DNA of 14,357 bases from Bacteroidota bacterium. Its GTDB lineage: Bacteria; Bacteroidota; Bacteroidia; SXHM01. How positions within the stretch are numbered: position 1 is the first letter of the stretch; each line of letters starts with the position of its first letter. The position numbers and the translations under genes are program-made. The stretch is from assembly GCA_005773695.1 (NCBI GenBank), contig SXHM01000143.1:1-14357 (forward strand). Direction: 5' to 3'. The notes under the pieces are model-generated. The model was not told where the DNA came from, did no database searches, and was given only the letters and a program-made list of their open reading frames with translations. Below are positions 1-7,687 of this stretch, piece after piece.

Positions 1-44
1 CACAGCGCACAGCGCACTAAATAACAAAGACAATAAAGTTACCC

Positions 45-85
45 AAAAGCCCCACGCCATACTGGCGATGGGGCTTTTGTTTTTA
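45..85 (+). terminator. Rho-independent terminator of an unseen upstream gene
   Basis: AAAAGCCCC (45-53) pairs with GGGGCTTTT (70-78). An inner stem CGCCA (55-59) / TGGCG (63-67) closes on a 3-nt loop, and a T-rich stretch follows. The A and T tracts on both sides would let it work in either direction. It ends transcription entering from the left, so the gene at 134 probably has its own promoter, which I could not identify. Confidence 0.85.
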
Positions 86-133
86 TATTTTTTTCAACAG
101 TAAAAACCGTTTAATAGCATCACAAAACAAATT

Positions 134-1699
<1,566 letters not shown>

Positions 1700-1716
1700 A
1701 AATAACAAAAGCAAAT

Positions 1717-1971
1717 ATGACAGAAGAAGCAAAAAATGATTTGATTGACAGAGCATCAAAATTCATTAATCATGTTCTGATAAAATCCAATAAATCGCCT
1801 AATTTAAATGACTATGTTGGCTATACTTATATGGGTGCAGGTAAGTGTTCGAAATATAAAGAAGAGGATCAAAGCCCTAATTTTCAAATTTATGGCAAAT
1901 TAAAATCTCCAAATAATAAAACTGTAGAGGTTTCATTATGGTCAATAGTTAATCATTTTGAGAACCAATAA
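1717..1971 (+). CDS. Small hypothetical protein (84 aa)
   Basis: I do not recognise this family. The frame is open from 1693 (TTG), but that start overlaps the end of the collagen-like gene, so I prefer the ATG at 1717, 17 nt after that gene's stop. The product starts MTEEAKNDLIDRASKF, is mixed alpha/beta in character, contains YVGYTYMGAGKCSKYKEED and ends SIVNHFENQ. There is no signal peptide or membrane segment, so it looks cytoplasmic. Close same-strand spacing suggests co-transcription with the collagen-like gene. Base composition is AT-rich and looks like normal coding sequence. It could also be a chance ORF, but its length and acidic/aromatic composition favour a real gene. Confidence 0.5.
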   Translation: MTEEAKNDLIDRASKFINHVLIKSNKSPNLNDYVGYTYMGAGKCSKYKEEDQSPNFQIYGKLKSPNNKTVEVSLWSIVNHFENQ

Positions 1972-2069
1972 ATTATAAAGAATAACAACAACCCCAGAAG
2001 ACATCAGTCCCACGCTCCAAACACAATTAAGTATACAAACCAAAAACTAACAACTAAAAAACAAACATC

Positions 2070-2669
2070 ATGGCATCAAACATCGAAACCGGACATGCAG
2101 TTAACATCAGCAACTTCAAACTAATGATTGACCGTTGCGCAGTAATCCCCAACTACAACCCGAGCAACACCGATTTAACAATCCCCAATATGACCATGCG
2201 TTGGCAAACAGCCGACACCGCCCACCAAACACTCCTCACCGCAGTTCAAAGCTCCAAAAATCCCATCAACTCGCGTGATATACTTTTCAAGCCACTCAAT
2301 AAACTAACAACAAAAGCACTCAACTACTTCGAGTCCACCAAAGCATCAAAACAAGTAAAAAAAGATGCAAAAGGCCTCGCAGATAAAATCCGTGGCTTCA
2401 ATACAAAAATCCCCAAACTTGCAGACGGCACACCCGACCCCAATCACGTAAGCCAAAGCCATCAAAGTTTTGTTCAAAAACAAGACACCTTCAAACAACT
2501 CATCGACCTGTTAAGCTCAGACGCCAACTATATCCCCAACGAACCCGAGTTAGCCATGACCTCATTGGTAGCACTAAACGCCAACATGAAATCCGCAAAC
2601 GACAACATCGGCACCATCATAGCCCCTGTAATAAGTGCCCGCGTAACCCGGCGACAGCGCTCTATATAA
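2070..2669 (+). CDS. Hypothetical protein, C-terminally truncated by a frameshift
   Basis: The 199-aa product starts MASNIETGHAVNISNF. It resembles a hypothetical family I associate with Bacteroidota (about 240 aa, start MASNIETGHA, no known function); that recollection is unverified. It has no signal peptide or membrane segment and is mostly helical, with Lys-rich and Asn-rich stretches. The final residues (VTRRQRSI) look out of place. Directly downstream, the +1 frame continues with ALYKEETGMLDIAVACK and runs to 2796. Removing one base between 2647 and 2669 restores a 241-aa protein. Codons here strongly favour C-ending triplets (AAC, ATC, CCC), giving a C-over-G strand bias unlike the gene before it. 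The ATG at 2070 is preceded by an A-rich leader without a Shine-Dalgarno. Confidence 0.75.
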   Translation: MASNIETGHAVNISNFKLMIDRCAVIPNYNPSNTDLTIPNMTMRWQTADTAHQTLLTAVQSSKNPINSRDILFKPLNKLTTKALNYFESTKASKQVKKDAKGLADKIRGFNTKIPKLADGTPDPNHVSQSHQSFVQKQDTFKQLIDLLSSDANYIPNEPELAMTSLVALNANMKSANDNIGTIIAPVISARVTRRQRSI

Positions 2670-2796
2670 AGAAGAAACTGGAATGCTCGACATAGCCGTA
2701 GCCTGCAAAGACTACATCAAAGGCCTCATCGGCTCCAATTCCACCTCCCGCCTCATAACCGGCATCCGCTTCAGACGCCCCAAAAAGAAAAACTAA
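2650..2796 (+). pseudogene. Detached C-terminal part of the preceding gene (+1 frame)
   Basis: In the +1 frame relative to 2070, codons from 2650 read GDSALYKEETGMLDIAVACK and continue through a basic tail (FRRPKKKN) to a TAA at 2794-2796. The upstream limit of this frame is a TAA at 2644-2646. There is no plausible independent start apart from an internal ATG near the LDIAV stretch. Composition and C-ending codon use match the 2070 gene. I therefore read it as the remainder of that gene after a one-base insertion (or a +2/-1 equivalent), or as an assembly error. Confidence 0.65.
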
Positions 2797-2800
2797 CCGT

Positions 2801-2838
2801 CATTGCGAGTCCCGCTTTTCGCGGGACGAAGCAATCTC
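2801..2838. repeat. CATTGCGAG...GCAATCTC palindromic intergenic repeat
   Basis: GTCCCGC (2809-2815) pairs with GCGGGAC (2821-2827) around TTTTC. The outer arms ATTGC (2802-2806) and GCAAT (2831-2835) also pair. Hairpins with these end sequences are, from memory, dispersed in many environmental bacterial genomes. Here it lies 4 nt after the frameshifted reading frame and just before the terminator. Confidence 0.7.
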
Positions 2839-2844
2839 AAAGTC

Positions 2845-2875
2845 AAAAAAGCGCGAAACCACCTCGCGCTTTTTT
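2845..2875 (+). terminator. Rho-independent terminator
   Basis: A perfect 12-bp stem: AAAAAAGCGCGA (2845-2856) pairs with TCGCGCTTTTTT (2864-2875) across a 7-nt loop. It ends the 2070 gene. Because the stem is A/T-flanked on both sides, it could stop minus-strand transcription as well. Confidence 0.9.
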
Positions 2876-2934
2876 ATTTCCCCAAATACATAGGCTCCAA
2901 CACTAACTCGCGTCTGTCGCCTGTGGGCGGGTGT

Positions 2935-3018
2935 CCACGCTGAGTGCGAACCGTAAGTTTTGCGGCTGGGTAGCGGTGGCCTGTGCGACAAGCAAAAGCT
3001 TACGGTTGGTCAGCGTGG
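2935..3018. repeat. Large imperfect inverted repeat (REP-like)
   Basis: CCACGCTGA (2935-2943) is complementary to TCAGCGTGG (3010-3018). Inside it, AACCGTAAGTTTTGC (2949-2963) is complementary to 2992-3007 with one bulged G. The central loop of about 28 nt is GC-rich. Non-coding; it resembles dispersed palindromic elements of Bacteroidota intergenic regions, but copy number cannot be judged from one window. Confidence 0.7.
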
Positions 3019-3020
3019 TG

Positions 3021-3071
3021 CCTTTTCTTTTGTTACTTTTCTTTGGGCAAGCAAAGAAAAGTAAAGAAAAA
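3021..3071. repeat. Inverted repeat of TTACTTTTCTTTG type
   Basis: TTACTTTTCTTTG (3033-3045) is perfectly complementary to CAAAGAAAAGTAA (3052-3064) across a 6-nt loop. A second short pairing, TTTTCTTT (3023-3030) with AAAGAAAA (3063-3070), partly competes with its base. From memory this sequence recurs in Bacteroidota intergenic regions. It immediately follows the 2935-3018 element, so the two may be one composite repeat. Confidence 0.7.
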
Positions 3072-3079
3072 CAAGGGGT

Positions 3080-3268
3080 ATGTCCACCATCATTATCCCA
3101 TTGTAAACTGCCATACAGGCAGTGTCCACCATCATTGAACCAGTGTCCACTGTCATATAGGCAGTGTTCACCATCATTAGAGCGGTGTAAACTATCATTG
3201 GAATGATGTCCACTATCATTATCTTGGTGTCCTCCATTATTATCTCGGTGTCCATCTTCACTCATCCA
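3080..3268. repeat. Nine tandem degenerate 21-nt repeats
   Basis: The units begin at 3080, 3101, 3122, 3143, 3164, 3185, 3206, 3227 and 3248. The consensus starts GTGTCCACCATCATT, and the last six bases vary. Unit length is exactly 21 in all nine. Because 21 is a multiple of three, frames through the array stay open and produce apparent heptapeptide-repeat ORFs on the minus strand and one on the plus strand. I consider these by-products: they lack credible starts, run into the neighbouring inverted repeats and have odd composition. Confidence 0.88.
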
Positions 3269-3360
3269 TCCTCCACATTCTATCCTCCTCCCTCCAACTT
3301 CCAACCCCCAACCTCTATCCTCCGCAGACCTCTGTTTTTTCTCTGTCAACCTCTGTGTAA
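3269..3360. other. Pyrimidine-rich tract between repeats and the kinase promoter
   Basis: The plus strand is almost all C and T (TCCTCCACATTC-like runs), ending in three spaced copies of CTCTGT (about 3330-3356). I see no gene. Such strand-asymmetric tracts can adopt non-B DNA, and CTCTGTG-type runs recur, from memory, in Bacteroidota intergenic DNA. This completes the gene-free interval 2797-3397 together with the repeats listed before it. Confidence 0.6.
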
Positions 3361-3366
3361 AATTTA

Positions 3367-3374
3367 TAGCTTTG
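3367..3374 (+). promoter_or_regulatory. Putative -7 box of the PfkB-family kinase promoter
   Basis: TAGCTTTG matches the Bacteroidota -7 consensus TAnnTTTG, 23 nt before the kinase ATG at 3398. The expected -33 TTG is not clearly present at the right spacing, so support is moderate. Confidence 0.45.
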
Positions 3375-3397
3375 CCCGCTTTTTAAAAAATAAAACC

Positions 3398-4321
3398 ATG
3401 AGTTTATTAGTAGTCGGCACCGTAGCCTTTGATGCAATCGAAACCCCTTTCGGTAAAACCGATAAAATAATTGGTGGCGCAGCCACCTATGCCGGCCTTG
3501 CCGCATCCTACTTCACAAAAAACATAAACCTCGTTTCCGTGGTAGGCGATGATTTTCCGCAGGAAACCATTGATTTAATGAATACCCGCGGCATCAATAC
3601 CCAGGGCCTGCAGGTAAAACAAGGCGAGAAAACATTCTTCTGGTCAGGCAAATACCACAACGATATGAATACGCGTGACACATTAACAACCGACCTCAAT
3701 GTGCTGGCAGATTTTCATCCCGTAGTTCCCGAAAGCTACAAAAACTGCGAGTTCCTCATGCTCGGAAACCTCATGCCCCGCATTCAAATGGCAGTCATTG
3801 ACCAATTGCCGAACCGCCCGAAACTCATAGTAATGGACACCATGAATTTCTGGATGGACATTGCCATGGAAGACCTTCTTAAAACAATTGCAAAAGTTGA
3901 TGTGCTTACCATCAATGATGCCGAAGCGCGCCAACTCTCAGGCGAATACTCATTAGTAAAAGCAGCACAAAAAATTCTGGAATTAGGACCGAAATATTTA
4001 GTCATTAAAAAAGGCGAACACGGAGCATTGCTTTTCAATAAAGAGAATGTATTCTTCGCACCCGCACTTCCTTTAGAAGATGTCTTTGACCCAACTGGTG
4101 CAGGCGATAGTTTTGCAGGTGGCTTCATCGGCTTTCTTGCCCAAACAAAAGACATCTCTTTCGACAACATGAAACGCGGAATAATCTTCGGTTCAGCAAT
4201 GGCCTCTTTCTGCGTTGAAAAATTCGGAACAGAAAGTTTAATCAACCTTTCACAGGAAGAAATAGACGAGCGCGTTCAGCAGTTTGTTGATCTCGTGCAG
4301 TTTGATATTGCACTGGTTTAA
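3398..4321 (+). CDS. PfkB/ribokinase-family carbohydrate kinase
   Basis: The 307-aa product phosphorylates a sugar or nucleoside with ATP; the substrate is not evident. It has the family hallmarks: an N-terminal strand LLVVGTVAFDAIET, the first signature glycines GGAATYAGL (26-34), and the second signature DPTGAGDSFAGGF (231-243) with catalytic Asp237 and the GAGD anion hole. Length is normal for the family (about 300). The frame is open upstream to 3203, but that extension runs through the tandem repeats and pyrimidine tract, and the conserved first strand begins at this ATG, which also lies downstream of a -7 box. It is convergent with the minus-strand gene at 4324, with only 2 nt between stops and no terminator. 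Codons lean to C-ending, like the 2070 gene. Adenosine kinase-like or ribokinase-like specificity are both possible. Confidence 0.92.
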   Translation: MSLLVVGTVAFDAIETPFGKTDKIIGGAATYAGLAASYFTKNINLVSVVGDDFPQETIDLMNTRGINTQGLQVKQGEKTFFWSGKYHNDMNTRDTLTTDLNVLADFHPVVPESYKNCEFLMLGNLMPRIQMAVIDQLPNRPKLIVMDTMNFWMDIAMEDLLKTIAKVDVLTINDAEARQLSGEYSLVKAAQKILELGPKYLVIKKGEHGALLFNKENVFFAPALPLEDVFDPTGAGDSFAGGFIGFLAQTKDISFDNMKRGIIFGSAMASFCVEKFGTESLINLSQEEIDERVQQFVDLVQFDIALV

Positions 4322-4323
4322 GA

Positions 4324-4830
4324 TTAGAGCTCTTTCAGAATTTTCTTCCCCCTTGATTTAAACCCCGCACTTGCATAAGGCATTTGTTCCTCAATTGCTA
4401 TGCGCAATTCATTTTTCAAATCAGGATGTTCCTTGCTCAGGTTGTGCAAAACCGTCATGGAAAAAACTTTTACCGCAATTGTTTCGTCATTCGAACACAA
4501 AAACCGGAAACAGATATCAGCCGTCTTTCCCTGCAATCTTTTCGGAATGGCAATATCCTGCAACGTGCGAATAGTGTTCCGCTTTACCGCATCATGCACA
4601 GGTGTGGTTAAGTAATTCAGCATCCGCTCAAGGTAAGGCTTAATAAGCTCAGGATCCGCTTCTGCACAATTGCTCACAACCCAAGCCGCGCGTTGCGTTA
4701 CGCGATACGTATTTCCAAAAAACAGATTCATTAACTCGGCAAAGCGATTCTTATCATTGCCGATATAGTTCACAATTTTCAGGGTTTGAGATTTTGAATG
4801 TTCTCTGAGAATTTCTTCGCGTAAATTCAT
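4324..4830 (-). CDS. ARM/HEAT-like helical repeat protein of unknown function
   Basis: The 168-aa product is made of paired helices: AELMNLFFGNTYRVTQRAAW, then AVKRNTIRTLQDIAIP, then IAVKVFSMTVLHNLSKEHP. This is the usual pattern of HEAT or armadillo repeats, which form curved protein-binding scaffolds. I see no catalytic motif, signal peptide or membrane segment, so a cytoplasmic partner-binding role is inference. It lies 44 nt downstream of the biotin carrier gene on the same strand and may be co-transcribed. That gap carries a CGC-rich small direct repeat (4843-4865: on the minus strand CGCAAGA, CGCTAAGG, CGCAAAG) of a type I associate with Bacteroidota intergenic DNA. Confidence 0.75.
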   Translation of the reverse strand: MNLREEILREHSKSQTLKIVNYIGNDKNRFAELMNLFFGNTYRVTQRAAWVVSNCAEADPELIKPYLERMLNYLTTPVHDAVKRNTIRTLQDIAIPKRLQGKTADICFRFLCSNDETIAVKVFSMTVLHNLSKEHPDLKNELRIAIEEQMPYASAGFKSRGKKILKEL

Positions 4831-4874
4831 TGCAGAATAAAACTTTGCGCCTTAGCGTCTTGCGGTTAAAAGCT

Positions 4875-5393
4875 TTACTCAAACACAACCAACGATTGAT
4901 TTTTCTCCACCGCACTTCCTTTCACCGCCTTCACACTTTTCACTTTCCCATCACGTGGTGATTTAATAATGTTCTCCATCTTCATGGCTTCCAATACCAA
5001 CAGCGCATCTCCTTTCTTCACTTCATCACCTGCTGAAACGATAATATTCAGGACCATTCCAGGCATAGGAGCTTTTACTTCCTGCACTCCTGTTGCAGCC
5101 AGTTTGTCCATCCCCAGTTCATGCAGAAGTCTATCAAACTTGTCTTTAACATCTACATTGTATTTATGTCCGTTTACCAGAATGGTAAAAGTCTTTGTTA
5201 TTAAATCTGCCTTCACAACTTCAGCAGTAAATGATTTTGTTCCTGAAATAATATGGAACATATTTTTCTTCACCTCAATCATATCCCATTCAAATCCTGC
5301 TCCATTAACTGAACCAGACTTTCTGCTTTTGTCCGTGAATACAACTTGGGTTTCTTTTCCGTTGTTTATTTTTGCTTTAAATAATTCTTCCAT
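4875..5393 (-). CDS. Biotin carboxyl carrier protein (biotinyl-domain protein)
   Basis: The 172-aa product carries biotin for an acyl-CoA carboxylase (acetyl-/propionyl-CoA type) or a related biotin-dependent enzyme. The C-terminal third is a biotinyl domain: APMPGMV (108-114), then LEAMKMEN with Lys138 as the biotinylation site, and a closing VEKNQSLVVFE. The first about 100 residues form a beta-rich region (FEWDMIEVKKN, FTILVNGHKYNVDV) typical of the Bacteroidota stand-alone carrier that works with separate biotin carboxylase and carboxyltransferase subunits. Those partners are not in this window, so the exact enzyme is unknown. The initiator ATG is only 4 nt after a good promoter -7 box, which implies a leaderless or nearly leaderless mRNA. 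Confidence 0.88.
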   Translation of the reverse strand: MEELFKAKINNGKETQVVFTDKSRKSGSVNGAGFEWDMIEVKKNMFHIISGTKSFTAEVVKADLITKTFTILVNGHKYNVDVKDKFDRLLHELGMDKLAATGVQEVKAPMPGMVLNIIVSAGDEVKKGDALLVLEAMKMENIIKSPRDGKVKSVKAVKGSAVEKNQSLVVFE

Positions 5394-5397
5394 GTTG

Positions 5398-5426
5398 CAA
5401 ACGTACTAAAAGAGTTTGCACGTCAA
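5398..5426 (-). promoter_or_regulatory. Promoter of the biotin carrier gene
   Basis: On the minus strand, TTG (5424-5426) is followed after 18 nt by TACGTTTG (5398-5405), a full match to TTG-N17-20-TAnnTTTG. The start codon (5391-5393) begins 4 nt after the box, so transcription would begin at or next to the ATG. It overlaps the divergent tRNA promoter. Confidence 0.65.
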
Positions 5427-5445
5427 AAACATTTAACTATTTTCG
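5416..5445 (+). promoter_or_regulatory. Putative promoter of tRNA-Leu
   Basis: TTG (5416-5418), a 19-nt spacer, then TATTTTCG (5438-5445), a TTCG variant of the Bacteroidota -7 box, 13 nt before the tRNA 5' end. Its -33 element lies within the spacer of the opposing biotin-carrier promoter. Confidence 0.5.
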
Positions 5446-5458
5446 CACCCCGCTTTTG

Positions 5459-5538
5459 GCCCAGATGGCGGAATTGGTAGACGCGCTGGTCTCAAACACC
5501 TGTGGGAAACCGTGCCGGTTCGACTCCGGCTCTGGGTA
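5459..5538 (+). tRNA. tRNA-Leu (anticodon CAA)
   Basis: The acceptor arm GCCCAGA (5459-5465) pairs with TCTGGGT (5531-5537; one G-T wobble), with discriminator A5538. The D arm contains AATTGGTAGAC. The anticodon loop CTCAAAC (5491-5497) has CAA at 5493-5495, reading UUG codons. The T arm is GCCGG-TTCGACT-CCGGC (5514-5530). The leucine-like D-loop and a variable arm with GG/CC pairing identify it as class II. The variable region is short (about 11 nt), and the anticodon stem has a T-T opposition (5487/5501). The 3' CCA is not encoded. Confidence 0.93.
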
Positions 5539-5545
5539 CAAGAAC

Positions 5546-5583
5546 AAAATCCCTGTTACTAAAAATGGTTAACAGGGATTTTT
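5546..5583 (+). terminator. Rho-independent terminator of tRNA-Leu
   Basis: AAAATCCCTGTTA (5546-5558) is perfectly complementary to TAACAGGGATTTT (5570-5582), with an 11-nt loop and a T-run. The loop contains an in-frame ATG (5565) of the downstream reading frame. That start is therefore unlikely to be the real one for dCMP deaminase. Confidence 0.88.
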
Positions 5584-5607
5584 GTTTTAGTGATAATCGT
5601 AGTTTTG
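5582..5607 (+). promoter_or_regulatory. Putative promoter of the dCMP deaminase-protease pair
   Basis: TAGTTTTG (5600-5607) matches TAnnTTTG. A TTG at 5582-5584 lies 15 nt upstream, slightly close for a -33 element. Transcription would begin around 5612-5614, leaving a short leader before the GTG at 5628. Confidence 0.5.
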
Positions 5608-5627
5608 CCGCTCTATTCAAAATAAAC

Positions 5628-6077
5628 GTGGACGAAGGTTTTATTAAGTACAGCAGCGAAAAAAAGCAAGAGCGTTATGACAAAGCATATCTTAAAATGG
5701 CTTTGGAATGGGCAAAACTTTCGCATTGCAAACGCAAACAAGTAGGCAGCCTGATTGTTAAAGAAGGCATGATTATTTCAGATGGTTACAACGGAACACC
5801 AACCGGCTTCCCCAATGATTGCGAAAATCCAGAAGGCGAAACCTGGTGGTATGTTCTGCATGCCGAGGCAAATGCCATAATGAAAGTGGCGCGTTCAACT
5901 AACAATGCGCGCAGCGCAACATTATACCTTACACTTTCGCCTTGCAAAGAATGCAGCAAATTAATTCTTCAATCAGGCATAAAGCGTTTGGTTTACATTA
6001 ACGAATATAAAGACACAACCGGAGTTGATTTCTTGCGTGATGCGGGAGTAGACGTTCTTCAAATTGCGCAACTCTGA
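5628..6077 (+). CDS. Deoxycytidylate (dCMP) deaminase family protein
   Basis: This zinc enzyme converts dCMP to dUMP, feeding thymidylate synthesis. With the GTG start the product is 149 aa, the usual size. It contains KRKQVGSLIV (35-44), the substrate-pocket stretch SDGYNGTPTGFPNDC (51-65), the zinc motif HAEANAI with His78 and Glu80, and SPCKEC with Cys106 and Cys109. The frame is open back into the tRNA. I chose GTG 5628 because the only upstream ATG (5565) sits in the tRNA terminator loop, upstream of the likely promoter, and the family homology starts near KKQERYDKAYL. A later start is unlikely, since no Met occurs before residue 24. The next gene starts 2 nt after the stop, so the two are probably co-transcribed. 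Confidence 0.88.
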   Translation: MDEGFIKYSSEKKQERYDKAYLKMALEWAKLSHCKRKQVGSLIVKEGMIISDGYNGTPTGFPNDCENPEGETWWYVLHAEANAIMKVARSTNNARSATLYLTLSPCKECSKLILQSGIKRLVYINEYKDTTGVDFLRDAGVDVLQIAQL

Positions 6078-6079
6078 GC

Positions 6080-7687
6080 ATGAGCAATAACTCGTTTCGC
6101 CCGTTTATTTATTTCCCCATTCTTTTTGCCTTGGTTTTGGTTGGCGGTATTTATGTTGGTGTAAACCTAAATGCCGAAGCTGGTCACAACTTATTTAAAC
6201 CTGTTGTAAAACCACAGCACCATAAGCTCACCGAAATTCTCAACTATATTGAGCAGGAATATGTAGACACCGTAAGCATGGACTCACTTACGGAGGAAAC
6301 AATAATCAAATTGCTTCAATCTCTAGACCCGCACTCATCTTATATTCCTGCAAAAGAATTGCAGGCTATGAACGAGCCATTGGAAGGCAAGTTTGAAGGA
6401 ATAGGAGTAGAGTTCAACATTATTGATGATACGATTGTGGTAATTGCGCCCATCTCAGGAGGACCTTCACAAAAACTTGGAATTCAGCCTGGCGACCGCA
6501 TAGTAAAAATTGAAGGACAAGCCGTTGCAGGAAACGGAATAAAATCAAAAGATGTGATGGATAAGCTCCGTGGAAAAGGAGGCACAGAAGTTAATATTCA
6601 CATTTTCCGCAGGGGTGTAAAAGACCTGATTGAATACAGCATTACGCGTGGTACAATTCCCATTCACAGTATTGATGTGGCTTTTATGCTGAATGCCGAA
6701 ACAGGCTACATCAAAATCAGTCGCTTCGGGGCAACAACTTTTGATGAATATATTGAAGCATTTGAAAAATTAGAAAAAGCAGGATTACAGAAATTGATTC
6801 TTGACCTGCGCGGAAATCCGGGTGGTTATTTAAATGCTGCAAATGATTTAGCAGATGAATTTCTCCCGAATAGAAAAATGATTGTTTACACCGGAGGCAA
6901 AGCCCGTCCGCGCCAAAACCATTTCGCCACTTCAAACGGTGATTTTGAAAATAAACCATTAGTTATTTTAGTGGACGAAGGTTCTGCATCAGCAAGTGAA
7001 ATTCTTGCTGGTGCAGTGCAGGATAATGACCGCGGAACAATTATCGGACGCAGAACTTTCGGTAAAGGTTTGGTGCAGGAACAGGTTGATTTGCCTGACG
7101 GTTCAGCAATTCGCTTGACTATTGCACGTTATTATACACCAACGGGCAGAAGTATTCAAAAACCCTATTCACGCGATGTGGAAGAATATTATGATGAGTA
7201 TTACGAACGCATTGAAAACGGAGAGCTGTATAGTAAAGACAGCATTCAATTCAGTGACTCTCTTAAATTCACAACACCCGGAGGAAAAACAGTTTATGGC
7301 GGAGGCGGAATTATGCCCGATGTGTTTGTTCCGATTGATACCACACGCCTTTCAAAATATCTGTCTGCTGTTTTCAGCAAAGGATTGGTAAACCAGTTTG
7401 CATTTGATTATGCAGATAAAAATCGAAGTTCATTAACAGCTTACAAATCTTTTGAAAGTTTTAATAAGCAGTTTTCAGTTTCTGAAAAAATGTTCAATGA
7501 TTTTGTTGCTTATGCCGAAAACAAAGGAGTTAAGAAAGATGAATACGGAGTAAAAGTTTCTGCTGATTACATCAAATTACAAATCAAAGCGATTATTGCC
7601 CGCAACATCTGGAACGATGAAGGATATTATCCTGTGGTTCTTCAAGACGATGAAGTTTTGAAAAAGGCGTTGGAAGAATTAAAATAA
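6080..7687 (+). CDS. S41-family C-terminal processing peptidase (CtpA/Prc-like)
   Basis: This 535-aa periplasmic serine protease has a Ser/Lys dyad and cleaves C-terminal regions of envelope proteins. A single N-terminal hydrophobic segment (about residues 9-30) acts as signal anchor. A PDZ domain follows (about 100-180: GKFEGIGVEFNI, then LGIQPGDRIVKIEGQ). The S41 core has the strand motif LDLRGNPGGYL (241-251), GSASASE with nucleophile Ser304, and FGKGLVQ with general base Lys329. The 25-residue spacing equals that of E. coli Prc Ser430/Lys455. The C-terminal part beyond about 370 is an acidic linker followed by helices. It starts 2 nt after the dCMP deaminase stop and ends inside the left arm of a terminator. 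Its substrates are unknown. Confidence 0.93.
   Translation: MSNNSFRPFIYFPILFALVLVGGIYVGVNLNAEAGHNLFKPVVKPQHHKLTEILNYIEQEYVDTVSMDSLTEETIIKLLQSLDPHSSYIPAKELQAMNEPLEGKFEGIGVEFNIIDDTIVVIAPISGGPSQKLGIQPGDRIVKIEGQAVAGNGIKSKDVMDKLRGKGGTEVNIHIFRRGVKDLIEYSITRGTIPIHSIDVAFMLNAETGYIKISRFGATTFDEYIEAFEKLEKAGLQKLILDLRGNPGGYLNAANDLADEFLPNRKMIVYTGGKARPRQNHFATSNGDFENKPLVILVDEGSASASEILAGAVQDNDRGTIIGRRTFGKGLVQEQVDLPDGSAIRLTIARYYTPTGRSIQKPYSRDVEEYYDEYYERIENGELYSKDSIQFSDSLKFTTPGGKTVYGGGGIMPDVFVPIDTTRLSKYLSAVFSKGLVNQFAFDYADKNRSSLTAYKSFESFNKQFSVSEKMFNDFVAYAENKGVKKDEYGVKVSADYIKLQIKAIIARNIWNDEGYYPVVLQDDEVLKKALEELK

Noticed and set aside
1..44. Possible 3' end of an upstream gene, with a small direct repeat CACAGCG
   Set aside because: Too short to choose a frame; only the terminator after it is supported.
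3080..3268. CRISPR array
   Set aside because: Units are contiguous 21-mers without unique spacers, and there are no cas genes.
2903..3349. Minus-strand ORF with heptapeptide repeats (NDGGH-like) and a second overlapping frame (3010-3261, VDTxxM-like)
   Set aside because: Both arise from the 21-nt tandem array, which is a multiple of three in length. They run into inverted repeats, overlap each other and lack promoter or homology features. Kept only as a remote decayed-gene possibility in the findings.
3203..3397. N-terminal 65-residue extension of the PfkB-family kinase
   Set aside because: It is translated repeat and pyrimidine tract; the conserved first strand and a -7 box both support the ATG at 3398.
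7122..7391. 89-aa ORF inside the protease gene and similar short ORFs inside other genes
   Set aside because: Out-of-frame shadows of strongly supported genes.
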